NCBI GenBank assembly: GCA_013203565.1
Contig: JABMPZ010000035.1
Location: 1-18,324 of the forward strand
Length of the DNA stretch: 18,324 nucleotides
DNA from: Parcubacteria group bacterium
GTDB taxonomy: Bacteria; Patescibacteriota; Minisyncoccia; Minisyncoccales; CG1-02-41-26
Direction: 5' to 3'
Shown here: positions 1-7,284 of the stretch, piece by piece
Layout of the letters: each line of letters opens with the position of its first letter
How positions within the stretch are numbered: position 1 is the first letter of the stretch
Position numbers and translations under genes: made by a program
The notes under the pieces: generated by a model
Databases searched by the model: none
Seen by the model: the letters and a program-made list of their open reading frames with translations, nothing else
Told to the model about the DNA's origin: nothing

Positions 1-39
1 CGATCGTTCCCAAATGTCCGAAAATATTAATATGACAGA

Positions 40-77
40 TGGCAACAAATGGGCACGATCGTGCCCATTTGTTGCCA
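40..77. repeat. Perfect palindrome with CGATCG core (P1)
   Basis: A 38-bp perfect self-complementary sequence centred between 58 and 59, with core CACGATCGTG and no unpaired loop at the DNA level. The outer arm is rich in GGCAACAAATGGGC. It directly abuts the next palindrome. There is no T-tract at its end, so it does not look like an ordinary terminator. It belongs to a family of similar palindromes in this window that share only the central CGATCG. Function unknown. Confidence 0.9.
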
Positions 78-127
78 AATATTTTGTCGCTACTTACGAC
101 GATCGTCGTAAGTAGCTACAAAATATT
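78..127. repeat. Near-perfect palindrome with CGATCG core (P2)
   Basis: A 50-bp palindrome centred between 102 and 103. Twenty-four of 25 base pairs match, the only mismatch being 88/117. The core is GACGATCGTC and the right arm reads TAAGTAGCTACAAAA. The inner arms are nearly the same as those of the palindrome at 14924-14975. The 3' arm ends in A rather than T on both strands, so it is not a conventional intrinsic terminator. Confidence 0.9.
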
Positions 128-300
128 GAGATCCTTCGGATTACCTCAGGATGACGCTGGACTCGGGCTCGGGGGCTCGGGCTCAAGGCTCGTCTGACGG
201 AGTCAACGCTCGTCCTTGGGGCTGTTGGGGAGGTTAGGGGAGTTAGGGAAGGACTCGGGGAGGGCTCCAGATTACTGTCGGGGACTGACTCCGGACTCGG
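128..300. repeat. GC-rich dispersed repeat block R1
   Basis: This block is much richer in G and C than its surroundings. It begins with GAGATCCTTCGG and a nearby CTCAGGATGAC. That pair resembles a repeat I recall as widespread in intergenic DNA of many bacteria, and ATCCT/AGGAT can form a short stem. Next come several CTCGGG/GACTCGGG units. At 205-221 there is a border motif AACGCTCGTCCTTGGGG, followed by G-tracts spaced by about 4-6 bases up to about 262. The same border motif and G-tracts recur at 12114-12290, 16840-16950 and 18060-18324. Reading frames across it are low-complexity and are not called as genes. Confidence 0.7.
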
Positions 301-316
301 ACACAAAAATAAACGA

Positions 317-348
317 TGACAAACTAGTACGATCGTACTGGAATGTCA
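317..348. repeat. Imperfect palindrome with CGATCG core upstream of secD (P3)
   Basis: A 32-bp imperfect palindrome centred between 332 and 333. The inner part AGTACGATCGTACT is perfect, and TGACA at 317-321 pairs with TGTCA at 344-348. Two A/A mismatches and one G/T pair lie between them. It lies about 85 bases upstream of the secD start, so it could be an operator. It could equally be a decayed member of the CGATCG-core palindrome family. Confidence 0.6.
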
Positions 349-395
349 CGAAATGTTTATCAATACTGTTTAGGCATTCAAAATGTCTTTTTTTG

Positions 396-424
396 TTGCA
401 AAAAGCTTAAATTTTTGATAAAGT
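396..424 (+). promoter_or_regulatory. Candidate sigma-70 promoter of secDF
   Basis: TTGCAA at 396-401 is followed after 17 bases by TAAAGT at 419-424, preceded by TG at 416-417 (extended -10 form). Each hexamer matches consensus at 4 of 6 positions. The start of transcription would fall near 431, essentially at the ATG of secD at 432, which would give a leaderless mRNA. Read from sequence only. Confidence 0.4.
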
Positions 425-431
425 GGGGCAT

Positions 432-1868
432 ATGGCTAAAAGCAGAAGAGGTTTTAATTTAATAGTTATTATTGTTTTGGCATTTTTATGTTTTAATTTC
501 ATTTATCCTCAAGGTATTAACAAGGGGATTTCTTTTATTAAACCAAAGGTAAGTGGTATTCCTGTTTTAAGTCGTCTGACATATTTTCCAGAAAGAAACT
601 TTAAGTTAGGTCTTGATTTACAAGGTGGTAGTCATTTGGTCTATGAAGCAGACCTAAGTGCTGTTGAGGGTGAAGAGCAAGGAGAGGCAATGGAGGGATT
701 GAGAGATGTTATTGAAAGAAGAGTTAATCTTTTTGGAGTTGGAGAGCCAATGGTAGCCATACAAGAAGTAAAAGAGAGTAGAAGATTAGTAGTTGAGCTT
801 CCTGGTATTAAAGATGTAAATGAGGCAATCCGTATGATAGGGGAGACGCCATATCTTGAATTCAAAGAAGAAAGAGATGAGGAAGAAAGAGATGAGCTTT
901 TGAAGATACAAGAAGAGTTTCAAGCTGAAATTGAAGAGATATCATCTTCAGCATCAACTGAAGTTTTACAGGCAAAGTTTGATGAGTTTGCTGCTACTTA
1001 TGAAGATCCATATTTTAGAGAGACAAAACTAACTGGTCAATATCTATCCAAGGCAGTTTTAAGTTTTGATCAGACCACAATGGTTGCATATGTCGTGTTA
1101 GAGTTTGATGATGAAGGTAAAGAACTTTTCAGCGAACTAACTAAAAACAATGTTGGTAAAAGATTAGCAATAGTTATTGACCAGTCCATTATCTCAGCTC
1201 CAGTTGTAAGAGAGGAGATAACAGGCGGGACTGCTCAAATTACAGGTGATTTTACAGTTGATGAGGCAAAGGAATTAGTTAGAAACCTAAATGCCGGTGC
1301 CTTACCTGTACCGATTGGATTAATTTCACAAACCAGTGTTGGGCCTACATTAGGTAGGATTTCTATGGAAAAATCATTAAAAGCAGGGATATTCGGGTTT
1401 TTAATGGTTTGTCTGTTTATGTTAATCTTCTATCGTCTTTCTGGTTTATTAGCTGGGCTATCGTTATTGATTTATGCAGGCATCTTATTAAGCTTATTTA
1501 AGTTAATTCCAGTAACCTTAACTTTAGCTGGTATTGGAGGAGCTGTGTTATCAGTTGGTATGGCAGTTGATGCTAATGTTTTGATTTTTGAAAGAATAAA
1601 AGAAGAAAGAATAACAGGAGATAGCTTCCAGTCAGCTTTAAGAATTGGTTTTGCGCGTGCATGGACTTCTATCCGTGATAGTAACATTACCACCTTACTT
1701 GTTGCTGTGATTATGTTTTCTTTTGGAAGTGGATTTGTAAAAGGATTTGCCCTTACATTAAGTTTGGGTATCTTAGTGAGCATATTTTCTGCTATGTTTG
1801 TAACAAAGACATTTTTAAGATTATTTGAAGGTACAAAGTTAGAGAATAATAAATGGCTTTGGCGCTAA
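432..1868 (+). CDS. secD: Protein translocase subunit SecD
   Basis: SecD is the integral membrane partner of SecYEG that, with SecF, uses proton motive force to help pull exported proteins across the cytoplasmic membrane. The 478-aa product has an N-terminal membrane helix (about residues 7-27) followed by the family motif GLDLQGG at residues 60-66. A periplasmic region with an acidic insert (about 145-185) comes next. The C-terminal RND-type membrane domain contains VGMAVDANVLIFERIKEE and closely spaced helices to the end. I chose ATG 432; an in-frame GTG at 423 would add only three residues. No Shine-Dalgarno sequence precedes it. secF begins 4 bases after the TAA stop, so the two are co-transcribed. 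It is slightly shorter than enterobacterial SecD, with a reduced periplasmic domain, as is common in small genomes. Confidence 0.97.
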   Translation: MAKSRRGFNLIVIIVLAFLCFNFIYPQGINKGISFIKPKVSGIPVLSRLTYFPERNFKLGLDLQGGSHLVYEADLSAVEGEEQGEAMEGLRDVIERRVNLFGVGEPMVAIQEVKESRRLVVELPGIKDVNEAIRMIGETPYLEFKEERDEEERDELLKIQEEFQAEIEEISSSASTEVLQAKFDEFAATYEDPYFRETKLTGQYLSKAVLSFDQTTMVAYVVLEFDDEGKELFSELTKNNVGKRLAIVIDQSIISAPVVREEITGGTAQITGDFTVDEAKELVRNLNAGALPVPIGLISQTSVGPTLGRISMEKSLKAGIFGFLMVCLFMLIFYRLSGLLAGLSLLIYAGILLSLFKLIPVTLTLAGIGGAVLSVGMAVDANVLIFERIKEERITGDSFQSALRIGFARAWTSIRDSNITTLLVAVIMFSFGSGFVKGFALTLSLGILVSIFSAMFVTKTFLRLFEGTKLENNKWLWR

Positions 1869-1872
1869 AATT

Positions 1873-2781
1873 ATGTATATACCATTTGTAAAATATAAGA
1901 AAGTGTTTTATGGGATTTCAATAGCATTGGTTTTGCTATCTATTGCATCAATGATTGTTTTTGGTTTGAAACCCGGAATTGAGTTTTCTGGAGGCAGTGC
2001 TCTTGAGCTTACATTTGAAGAACAGGTTCCTGATTTTGATGAAATAAGAGGAGCACTTCAAGAAATTGATCTTGGTGAGATTAGCTTACAGAAAACTGGT
2101 ACAAATAGTATCATATTAAAAATGAAATTCATTGATGAGGAAACTCATCAGGATGTTCTATTAGCTATCAAGGGAGTAGGGGAGGTTCAACAGGGTTCAG
2201 AGGGTTTTCAAGTGATAGGCCCTGTTATTGGAGAAGAATTAAAAAGAAAAACCAAGATTGTTGTTATATTAGCCCTAATTTGTATTCTCATATACATTGC
2301 ATTTAGTTTTCGTAAAATATCAAGACCAGTTAATTCATGGGTATATGGCTTGTCTGGCTTAATTGCTCTTTGTCATGATGTATTGATACCATTAGGTGTA
2401 TTTGCTGTGTTGGGTAAGTTTTATGGGGTTGAGATTACAATACCAATCATTACTGCCTTTTTAACTGTGTTTGGTTATTCTATCAATGACTCTGTAGTTG
2501 TTTTTGATAGGGTAAGAGAAAACCTTTTGAAAGATACAGGAACTGACTTTAATGGTATTGTTGAGAAAAGCTTAAATCAAACGCTTACTCGTTCTATAAA
2601 TACATCTTTTACAACTTTGTTGGCTTTGTTTGCTATATTCTTTTTAGGCGGTGAAACATTAAGATATTTTTCTTTTGCATTGATTTTGGGAATTGGATTA
2701 GGAACTTATTCTTCTTTGTTTTTAGCTACACCATTACTTACAACCTTTCTTTGGCTTAAAGATAAAAGAAGGTCAAGGTAG
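1873..2781 (+). CDS. secF: Protein translocase subunit SecF
   Basis: SecF forms a complex with SecD in the cytoplasmic membrane and supports late steps of Sec export. The 302-aa product has an N-terminal helix (about 12-32), then GIEFSGGSALELTF, the SecF counterpart of the SecD motif. A short periplasmic domain follows, then a five-helix RND-type membrane bundle starting near residue 128. VFGYSINDSVVVFDRVREN and a C-terminal FFLGGETLRYFSFALILGI segment fit SecF. Length is normal for the family. It starts 4 bases after secD, has no Shine-Dalgarno sequence (context AATTATG) and ends in TAG. Confidence 0.97.
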   Translation: MYIPFVKYKKVFYGISIALVLLSIASMIVFGLKPGIEFSGGSALELTFEEQVPDFDEIRGALQEIDLGEISLQKTGTNSIILKMKFIDEETHQDVLLAIKGVGEVQQGSEGFQVIGPVIGEELKRKTKIVVILALICILIYIAFSFRKISRPVNSWVYGLSGLIALCHDVLIPLGVFAVLGKFYGVEITIPIITAFLTVFGYSINDSVVVFDRVRENLLKDTGTDFNGIVEKSLNQTLTRSINTSFTTLLALFAIFFLGGETLRYFSFALILGIGLGTYSSLFLATPLLTTFLWLKDKRRSR

Positions 2782-2799
2782 AGTTCTTAACAGTTTTCC

Positions 2800-2828
2800 T
2801 TGACAAAAACTATTCCGTATGCTTAAAT
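2800..2828 (+). promoter_or_regulatory. Sigma-70 promoter upstream of the sigma-region-4 protein
   Basis: A perfect -35 hexamer TTGACA at 2800-2805 is followed after 17 bases by TTAAAT at 2823-2828 (4 of 6 matches). Transcription would start near 2835, about 19 bases before the ATG at 2854. This separates the regulator from secDF. Confidence 0.6.
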
Positions 2829-2853
2829 AGAGTTATAGACAGTTACAAAAAAT

Positions 2854-3867
2854 ATGTCAGAAAAATATAATTATAAAAATATATGTGTTGGGGTTCTATC
2901 TCAATTACCTCAAAAGCAAAAGAATGTCCTTGAAAGAAGGTTTGGTTTAGTTGGTAGCAAAACAGAAACCCTTCAGAAAATAGGGGATGATTTTGGCGTA
3001 ACAAGAGAAAGAGTCCGTCAGATTGAAGCAGAGGCATTTTCAAAATTAAGAAAACAAGAGGAAATAAGTGAATTAAGTAATGTATTTACACATTTTGTTA
3101 AGCACTTAGGAGAGCTCGGTGGATTAAAAAGAGAAGATATTCTATTAGCTGATTTAGGTGGAGAAGATTTTCAAAACCATGTTTTGTTTCTTTTTACATT
3201 AGGTAATGATTTTCATCGTGTAGGAGAAGATAATACTGTTTATTCTTTTTGGACTACTGAACAGGATATTCCTTCAGAGGTAAAGACATCAGTAGATGGG
3301 CTTGTAAAGAGATTCAATAAAGCAAAACAACCATTACAAATTAGCGAAGTTTCATCTAAAGAGCCAAAAAAGAATAAGTTTTTACTAAGAGTGTTTGAAA
3401 TTGCAAAAGATATTGAACAAGGCCCATTGGGTAACATTGGTTTAGTAAGTTGGCCAGAAATTAAGCCAAGAGGTGTAAGAGATGCTGCTTTTCTTTGTTT
3501 GAAAAAAGAAGGTAAACCATTACATTTTAGAGACATTGCTGTTTTGTCTGGTAAGCTTAACGGAGAGTTTTTTAGTAAGAAAAAAGTTCTACCTCAAACA
3601 GCTCATAATGAACTGATAAGAGATGATAGATTTATTTTAGTTGGCAGGGGAGTGTATGCTCTAAAAGATTGGGGGTACAAAGAGGGGACAGTAAGAGATG
3701 TAATCAAACAAGTTTTATCTAAAGCAAAACAACCAATGAAAAAAGAGGAAGTAGTTAAACTGGTTTTAGCTCAAAGAATGGTAAAACCAAATACTATTTT
3801 ACTTAACTTAAATAGCCAAGCAGAGTTTTGTAAAGGAAACGACGGTAGATATACTATAAAAGTTTAA
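2854..3867 (+). CDS. Sigma-70 region 4 / HARE-HTH-like transcription factor
   Basis: A 337-aa protein, probably a DNA-binding regulator that works with RNA polymerase. Residues about 12-70 match sigma-70 region 4: QKQKNVLERRFGL, then LQKIGDDFGVTRERVRQIEAEAFSKLR, which is the -35-recognition helix-turn-helix. There is no region 2, so it cannot open promoters as a full sigma factor. The C-terminal third (about 205-275) has KPLHFRDIAVLSGKLNGEFF...HNELIRDDRFILVGRGVYAL, the pattern of HARE-HTH/RpoE-delta-type winged helices. A second similar unit may follow to residue 337, ending GNDGRYTIKV. The middle part is unassigned. It has its own promoter and is followed by a terminator, so it is a single-gene unit. 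The family is often labelled 'sigma factor' in CPR genomes, but the lack of region 2 argues for an accessory factor. Domain assignment is by eye. Confidence 0.85.
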   Translation: MSEKYNYKNICVGVLSQLPQKQKNVLERRFGLVGSKTETLQKIGDDFGVTRERVRQIEAEAFSKLRKQEEISELSNVFTHFVKHLGELGGLKREDILLADLGGEDFQNHVLFLFTLGNDFHRVGEDNTVYSFWTTEQDIPSEVKTSVDGLVKRFNKAKQPLQISEVSSKEPKKNKFLLRVFEIAKDIEQGPLGNIGLVSWPEIKPRGVRDAAFLCLKKEGKPLHFRDIAVLSGKLNGEFFSKKKVLPQTAHNELIRDDRFILVGRGVYALKDWGYKEGTVRDVIKQVLSKAKQPMKKEEVVKLVLAQRMVKPNTILLNLNSQAEFCKGNDGRYTIKV

Positions 3868-3907
3868 TAATTCCATGAGAATAGCCGATGGTTTATTCAC
3901 ACGAAAG

Positions 3908-3935
3908 AAGCCCTATACACTATGGGTTTTTTTTG
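3908..3935 (+). terminator. Intrinsic terminator after the sigma-region-4 gene
   Basis: The stem AAGCCC/GGGTTT, extended by ATA/TAT with one bulged T and a CAC loop, is followed by a run of eight T. It lies about 40 bases past the TAA stop and separates this gene from the operon beginning at 3988. Confidence 0.75.
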
Positions 3936-3987
3936 TTAAAATGACTAAATAGGTTACTTTCCTAAAAAGTTTTACAGAATTAATCAT

Positions 3988-4206
3988 ATGGAGATAATTA
4001 GATTTTGGGTAAACATTTTAATAGTTTTAGGATTTATATTGTTTTTTGTTTTGGCATACTTTTGTGTTCTTTGGACAGAAAGAAATCCACGCAAGAAGGA
4101 AAACATATTAGGTGGTGCTATGGTGTCTTGGATATATTCGTTTAAGATTTTTTTAATGGCAGTAATAGTATTCTCTCTTATCTATATTATGATATCTATC
4201 TTTTAA
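3988..4206 (+). CDS. Small two-helix membrane protein
   Basis: A 72-aa protein that I cannot assign to a named family. It has two strongly hydrophobic helices at about residues 6-29 and 48-70, joined by a short charged loop TERNPRKKENILGG that is probably cytoplasmic by the positive-inside rule. There is no signal cleavage site or enzymatic motif. It begins an operon with the 436-aa membrane protein (3-bp gap) and the TraG/VirD4-like ATPase, so it may be a small membrane subunit of the same machine, which is inference from position. The start ATG follows CAT and has no Shine-Dalgarno sequence. Codon use resembles the neighbours and the frame is open over its full length, which supports it being a real gene. 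Confidence 0.75.
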   Translation: MEIIRFWVNILIVLGFILFFVLAYFCVLWTERNPRKKENILGGAMVSWIYSFKIFLMAVIVFSLIYIMISIF

Positions 4207-4209
4207 TAT

Positions 4210-5520
4210 ATGACACTTGCTTTTATACAACCATATTTTGATTTATTCTGCGTAGTACTCTGGCTAATCTTTAGAACATGGTGGTGGGTAATAATACCTC
4301 TATGTCTTTACTTCCCAGCCAAGGGGCTTTATCTATGGTGGGTTAGATGGGAGATAGAATATGCTGGGATTAGTTGGACTGTTTTAGAGTTTGTTCCTCC
4401 ATCAGAAGTTGAAAAACCATTCCGTGCAATGGAAGATATATTTACTGTTCTATGGTCAATCTATGATGGGGCTAATTGGAGAGAACAATGGTGTTCTGGT
4501 GAGTTGCCAAAAGGCCCTTACTGGATGTCTTTTGAGATTACAAGTAAAGCAGGTGAAATCCATTTCTATATCAGAACAATGAAAGGAACAGAGAAGTTTG
4601 TTAAAGGTATTATCCATGCTCATTATCCAGATACCGAGATATTTGAAGTTGAGGATTATGTGAAAAATGTTCCACAGGATTTACCTAATGAAAAATATGA
4701 TGTATATATGGAGCCATTGAATTCAGTGAAGGATAGTTCTTATCCTATTAAAACTTATCAGTTTTTTGAAATAAGGCCAGAGGAAATAGAACAACGAAAG
4801 AAAATTGACCCGATGTCTCGTTTATTAGAAGATATGGCAAAGCTAAAAGAAGGTGAAGAGCTTTGGTTTCATACAACAATTACTCCTGTTGCTAATAAGG
4901 ATAATAAGTGGATAACACGAGGCAGAGCATTAGCCGATGAACTTTCAAAAAGACCTGTGAAACCAGACCGCATATCAATGATAGGCGAAGCATTGAAGTA
5001 TCTGTTTCTTGTTAAGCCACCTTATACAGAAGAGAAAAAAGAAGAATCAGTTATACCTGTAGAGATGCGCCTTACTCCAGGTGAAAGAGAAATAGTAGAA
5101 GGTGTTGAAAACAAGATTACAAAAAAGGGTTTTGTAGTTTGTTGTCGTGCTTTCTATATCTATGAGCCAGAAGCATTTGTTTCGCCTAATAAAAGAATTC
5201 CTCGTTCCTATTTTATGCATTTTAATACCGAGCATATGAACAATATCAGGGATTGGAGTGGAACAAAAACAAGGATTCATTATCTTTTCAGAAAGCGTCG
5301 TTTATATGCAAGAAAGAAAAAGGCATTTAAGAAAACTATAAATAGATTTCCTCCGATGTTTCCAAATAGAATGGGGAAAAACACTGGCACTATGGTTTTG
5401 AACGCTGAAGAATTAGCAAGTATTATTCATTTACCAATGAAAGCAGCCGATTTACCACCAGGAGTTCCAAGAGTTGCAGCTAAAAAGGGCGGGCCTCCAC
5501 CTAATATACCAACAGAGTAA
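4210..5520 (+). CDS. Membrane-anchored protein paired with TraG-like ATPase (DUF8128-like)
   Basis: The 436-aa protein has an N-terminal membrane anchor of one or two hydrophobic stretches (about residues 10-45, rich in tryptophan) and then a long soluble part. It resembles proteins of unknown function regularly found next to VirD4/TraG-like ATPases in CPR genomes, annotated as DUF8128; I make that match from memory. Visible marks are GPYWMSFEI and HFYIRTMKG, the segment TPGEREIVEGVENKITKKGF, a basic patch RKRRLYARKKKAFKK, and TMVLNAEELASIIHLP near the C-terminus. In type IV secretion-related proteins, a motif of the last kind often lies beside the ATPase partner. It is likely the membrane platform of a translocation complex with the ATPase encoded 29 bases downstream. 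Substrate and direction are unknown. Confidence 0.8.
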   Translation: MTLAFIQPYFDLFCVVLWLIFRTWWWVIIPLCLYFPAKGLYLWWVRWEIEYAGISWTVLEFVPPSEVEKPFRAMEDIFTVLWSIYDGANWREQWCSGELPKGPYWMSFEITSKAGEIHFYIRTMKGTEKFVKGIIHAHYPDTEIFEVEDYVKNVPQDLPNEKYDVYMEPLNSVKDSSYPIKTYQFFEIRPEEIEQRKKIDPMSRLLEDMAKLKEGEELWFHTTITPVANKDNKWITRGRALADELSKRPVKPDRISMIGEALKYLFLVKPPYTEEKKEESVIPVEMRLTPGEREIVEGVENKITKKGFVVCCRAFYIYEPEAFVSPNKRIPRSYFMHFNTEHMNNIRDWSGTKTRIHYLFRKRRLYARKKKAFKKTINRFPPMFPNRMGKNTGTMVLNAEELASIIHLPMKAADLPPGVPRVAAKKGGPPPNIPTE

Positions 5521-5549
5521 GGGCTCGGGTTCAATAATCAATAACCAAT

Positions 5550-7277
5550 ATGGCAAAAGAAAAAGAAGAAATCAATTTTTTTGGAGAGACAAGCTTCAGA
5601 CAAGAAAGAAAGAAGTTCGGCATCAAAATAGATGACCGTCGCCGTCATTTGTATATGATAGGTAAAACTGGTATGGGTAAAACCGGTGTTTTGAGGAATA
5701 TGATTATTCAAGACATTAAAGCAGGGCATGGAGTTGGGTTTGTTGACCCTCACGGAGAGGCAGCAGAAGAACTTTTGGACTTTATTCCAAAAGAACGACT
5801 AAAAGATGTTGTCTATTTCAATCCATCTGATTTAGATTATCCAATTAGCTTTAATGTAATGGAGCAGGTTGATGCTGAACAAAGGCATTTAGTAGCAAGT
5901 GGCATGATGGGTGTCTTTAAGAAGATTTGGCCTGATGTTTGGTCAGCCAGAATGGAATATATCTTAAATAACTCTATCTTATCCTTACTTGAGTACCCAG
6001 GTTCTACCTTGCTTGGTGTTAACCGTATATTGGCTGACCCTGAATACAGGGAGAGAGTAGTTGAGAAGATAAAAGACCCAGTTGTAAAGGCATTTTGGAC
6101 ACAAGAGTATTCAAGATACTCCCAGAGATATGAAGTAGAAGCAACTGCAGCTATTCAGAATAAAATAGGGCAATTTATTTCCTCTCCACTTATCCGTAAT
6201 ATCATAGGTCAGACAGCTTCTTCTATTAATATGAGGGAGATAATGGACAAAAAAAAGATTTTAATTCTCAATCTTTCCAAGGGTAGAATAGGGGAGGATT
6301 CTTCAAAACTTTTAGGCGGACTACTTATTACTAAACTACAGTTAGCAGCAATGTCTCGTGTAGATATTTCTGAAAATGAAAGAGAGGACTTCTTTTTGTA
6401 TGTTGATGAGTTTCAGAACTTTGCAACAGAATCATTTGCCACTATTTTATCAGAGGCAAGAAAATATCGTTTAGATTTAACTTTAGCTCACCAATATATT
6501 AGCCAAATGGAAGATGTAGTAAGAGATGCTGTGTTTGGTAATGTAGGTACTTTAATTAGTTTTAGAGTTGGGGCTGAAGACGCAGAGCATTTAGAAAAAG
6601 AATTCTTTCCAGAGTTTACTGCTCCTGATTTAGTTAACCTGCCTAAGTATAATATATATGTAAAGCTAATGGTTGATGGTGTGGCTGGTAGGCCATTTTC
6701 TGCTACGACTTTAGTTCCGTTTGAGCCACCTGAAAAACCCTGCACTCAAGAGATAATAAAGTACTCACGAGAGCAATATGCCACTGACAGAGCAACTATA
6801 GAAGAAAAAATAGCTAAATGGACAGGTGATTTTATTAAAAAAGAAACATCATCCTCTCAAGGCGGTGCCGTAAAAGAGATGTATGATGTTGAATGTCAAA
6901 AATGTGGGAAGTGGGCCAAGGTTCCTTTTAAGCCAGACCCATCAAGACCTGTTTTTTGTAAATCATGCTTAAAGAAAACAGATAAAGAAAAAACAGGAAA
7001 TATTGAGCAGGAAGATGATGATGTGAATACTTTTTCTCTTGAAGAGTTACTTCTAAAGAAACCAGTTTCTTTTAAGGGTAAGAAAAATCAAGCTGGAAGT
7101 GTCCAAGGGGTAAAAGAAGATGTAAAAGATAAGAAACAGACCGATAAAGAAGAACTAAAAAAAGCATTAAAGGACTCGCTTAACAATTCTGACAATTCTG
7201 ACAGTTCTGATACTAATCCAGAGGATAAGAGCGAGGCAAAAGAAATTAAACCCGGTGAAGTGGTTAAGTTTGATTAA
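5550..7277 (+). CDS. TraG/VirD4-like coupling ATPase with C-terminal zinc ribbon
   Basis: A 575-aa P-loop ATPase of the FtsK/HerA superfamily, close to VirD4/TraG/TrwB type IV secretion coupling proteins. Walker A is GKTGMGKT at residues 38-45, followed by GVGFVDPHGEAAEELL. Walker B is FLYVDEFQNF with D286 and E287, and LTLAHQYISQM follows as the sensor-like segment. It has no membrane helix of its own, unlike classical VirD4, which fits with the 436-aa neighbour supplying the anchor. A zinc ribbon lies at C449-x2-C452 and C470-x2-C473. Beyond it the tail is highly charged and low-complexity (SDNSDSSDTNPED), probably disordered. The role is likely ATP-driven movement of DNA or protein at the membrane; no relaxase or other conjugation gene is visible here. 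Confidence 0.88.
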   Translation: MAKEKEEINFFGETSFRQERKKFGIKIDDRRRHLYMIGKTGMGKTGVLRNMIIQDIKAGHGVGFVDPHGEAAEELLDFIPKERLKDVVYFNPSDLDYPISFNVMEQVDAEQRHLVASGMMGVFKKIWPDVWSARMEYILNNSILSLLEYPGSTLLGVNRILADPEYRERVVEKIKDPVVKAFWTQEYSRYSQRYEVEATAAIQNKIGQFISSPLIRNIIGQTASSINMREIMDKKKILILNLSKGRIGEDSSKLLGGLLITKLQLAAMSRVDISENEREDFFLYVDEFQNFATESFATILSEARKYRLDLTLAHQYISQMEDVVRDAVFGNVGTLISFRVGAEDAEHLEKEFFPEFTAPDLVNLPKYNIYVKLMVDGVAGRPFSATTLVPFEPPEKPCTQEIIKYSREQYATDRATIEEKIAKWTGDFIKKETSSSQGGAVKEMYDVECQKCGKWAKVPFKPDPSRPVFCKSCLKKTDKEKTGNIEQEDDDVNTFSLEELLLKKPVSFKGKKNQAGSVQGVKEDVKDKKQTDKEELKKALKDSLNNSDNSDSSDTNPEDKSEAKEIKPGEVVKFD

Positions 7278-7284
7278 TATTATT

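Noticed and set aside
40..127. CRISPR array or tRNA-like structure from repeated palindromes
   Set aside because: There are no regular spacers or direct repeats, and the arms differ between copies.
40..127. Protelomerase (linear chromosome) resolution sites
   Set aside because: The length and perfect symmetry are similar, but six copies internal to a chromosome-like region and no resolvase gene make this unsupported.
94..306. Minus-strand 70-aa serine/proline-rich reading frame
   Set aside because: It is a by-product of the CTCGGG and palindrome repeats, with no family resemblance.
5519..5549. Short GGGCTCGGGTTC stretch and CAATAATCAATAACCAAT between the 436-aa and ATPase genes
   Set aside because: It is possibly a trace of the G-rich repeat and simple AT repeats, but too short to call as a feature.
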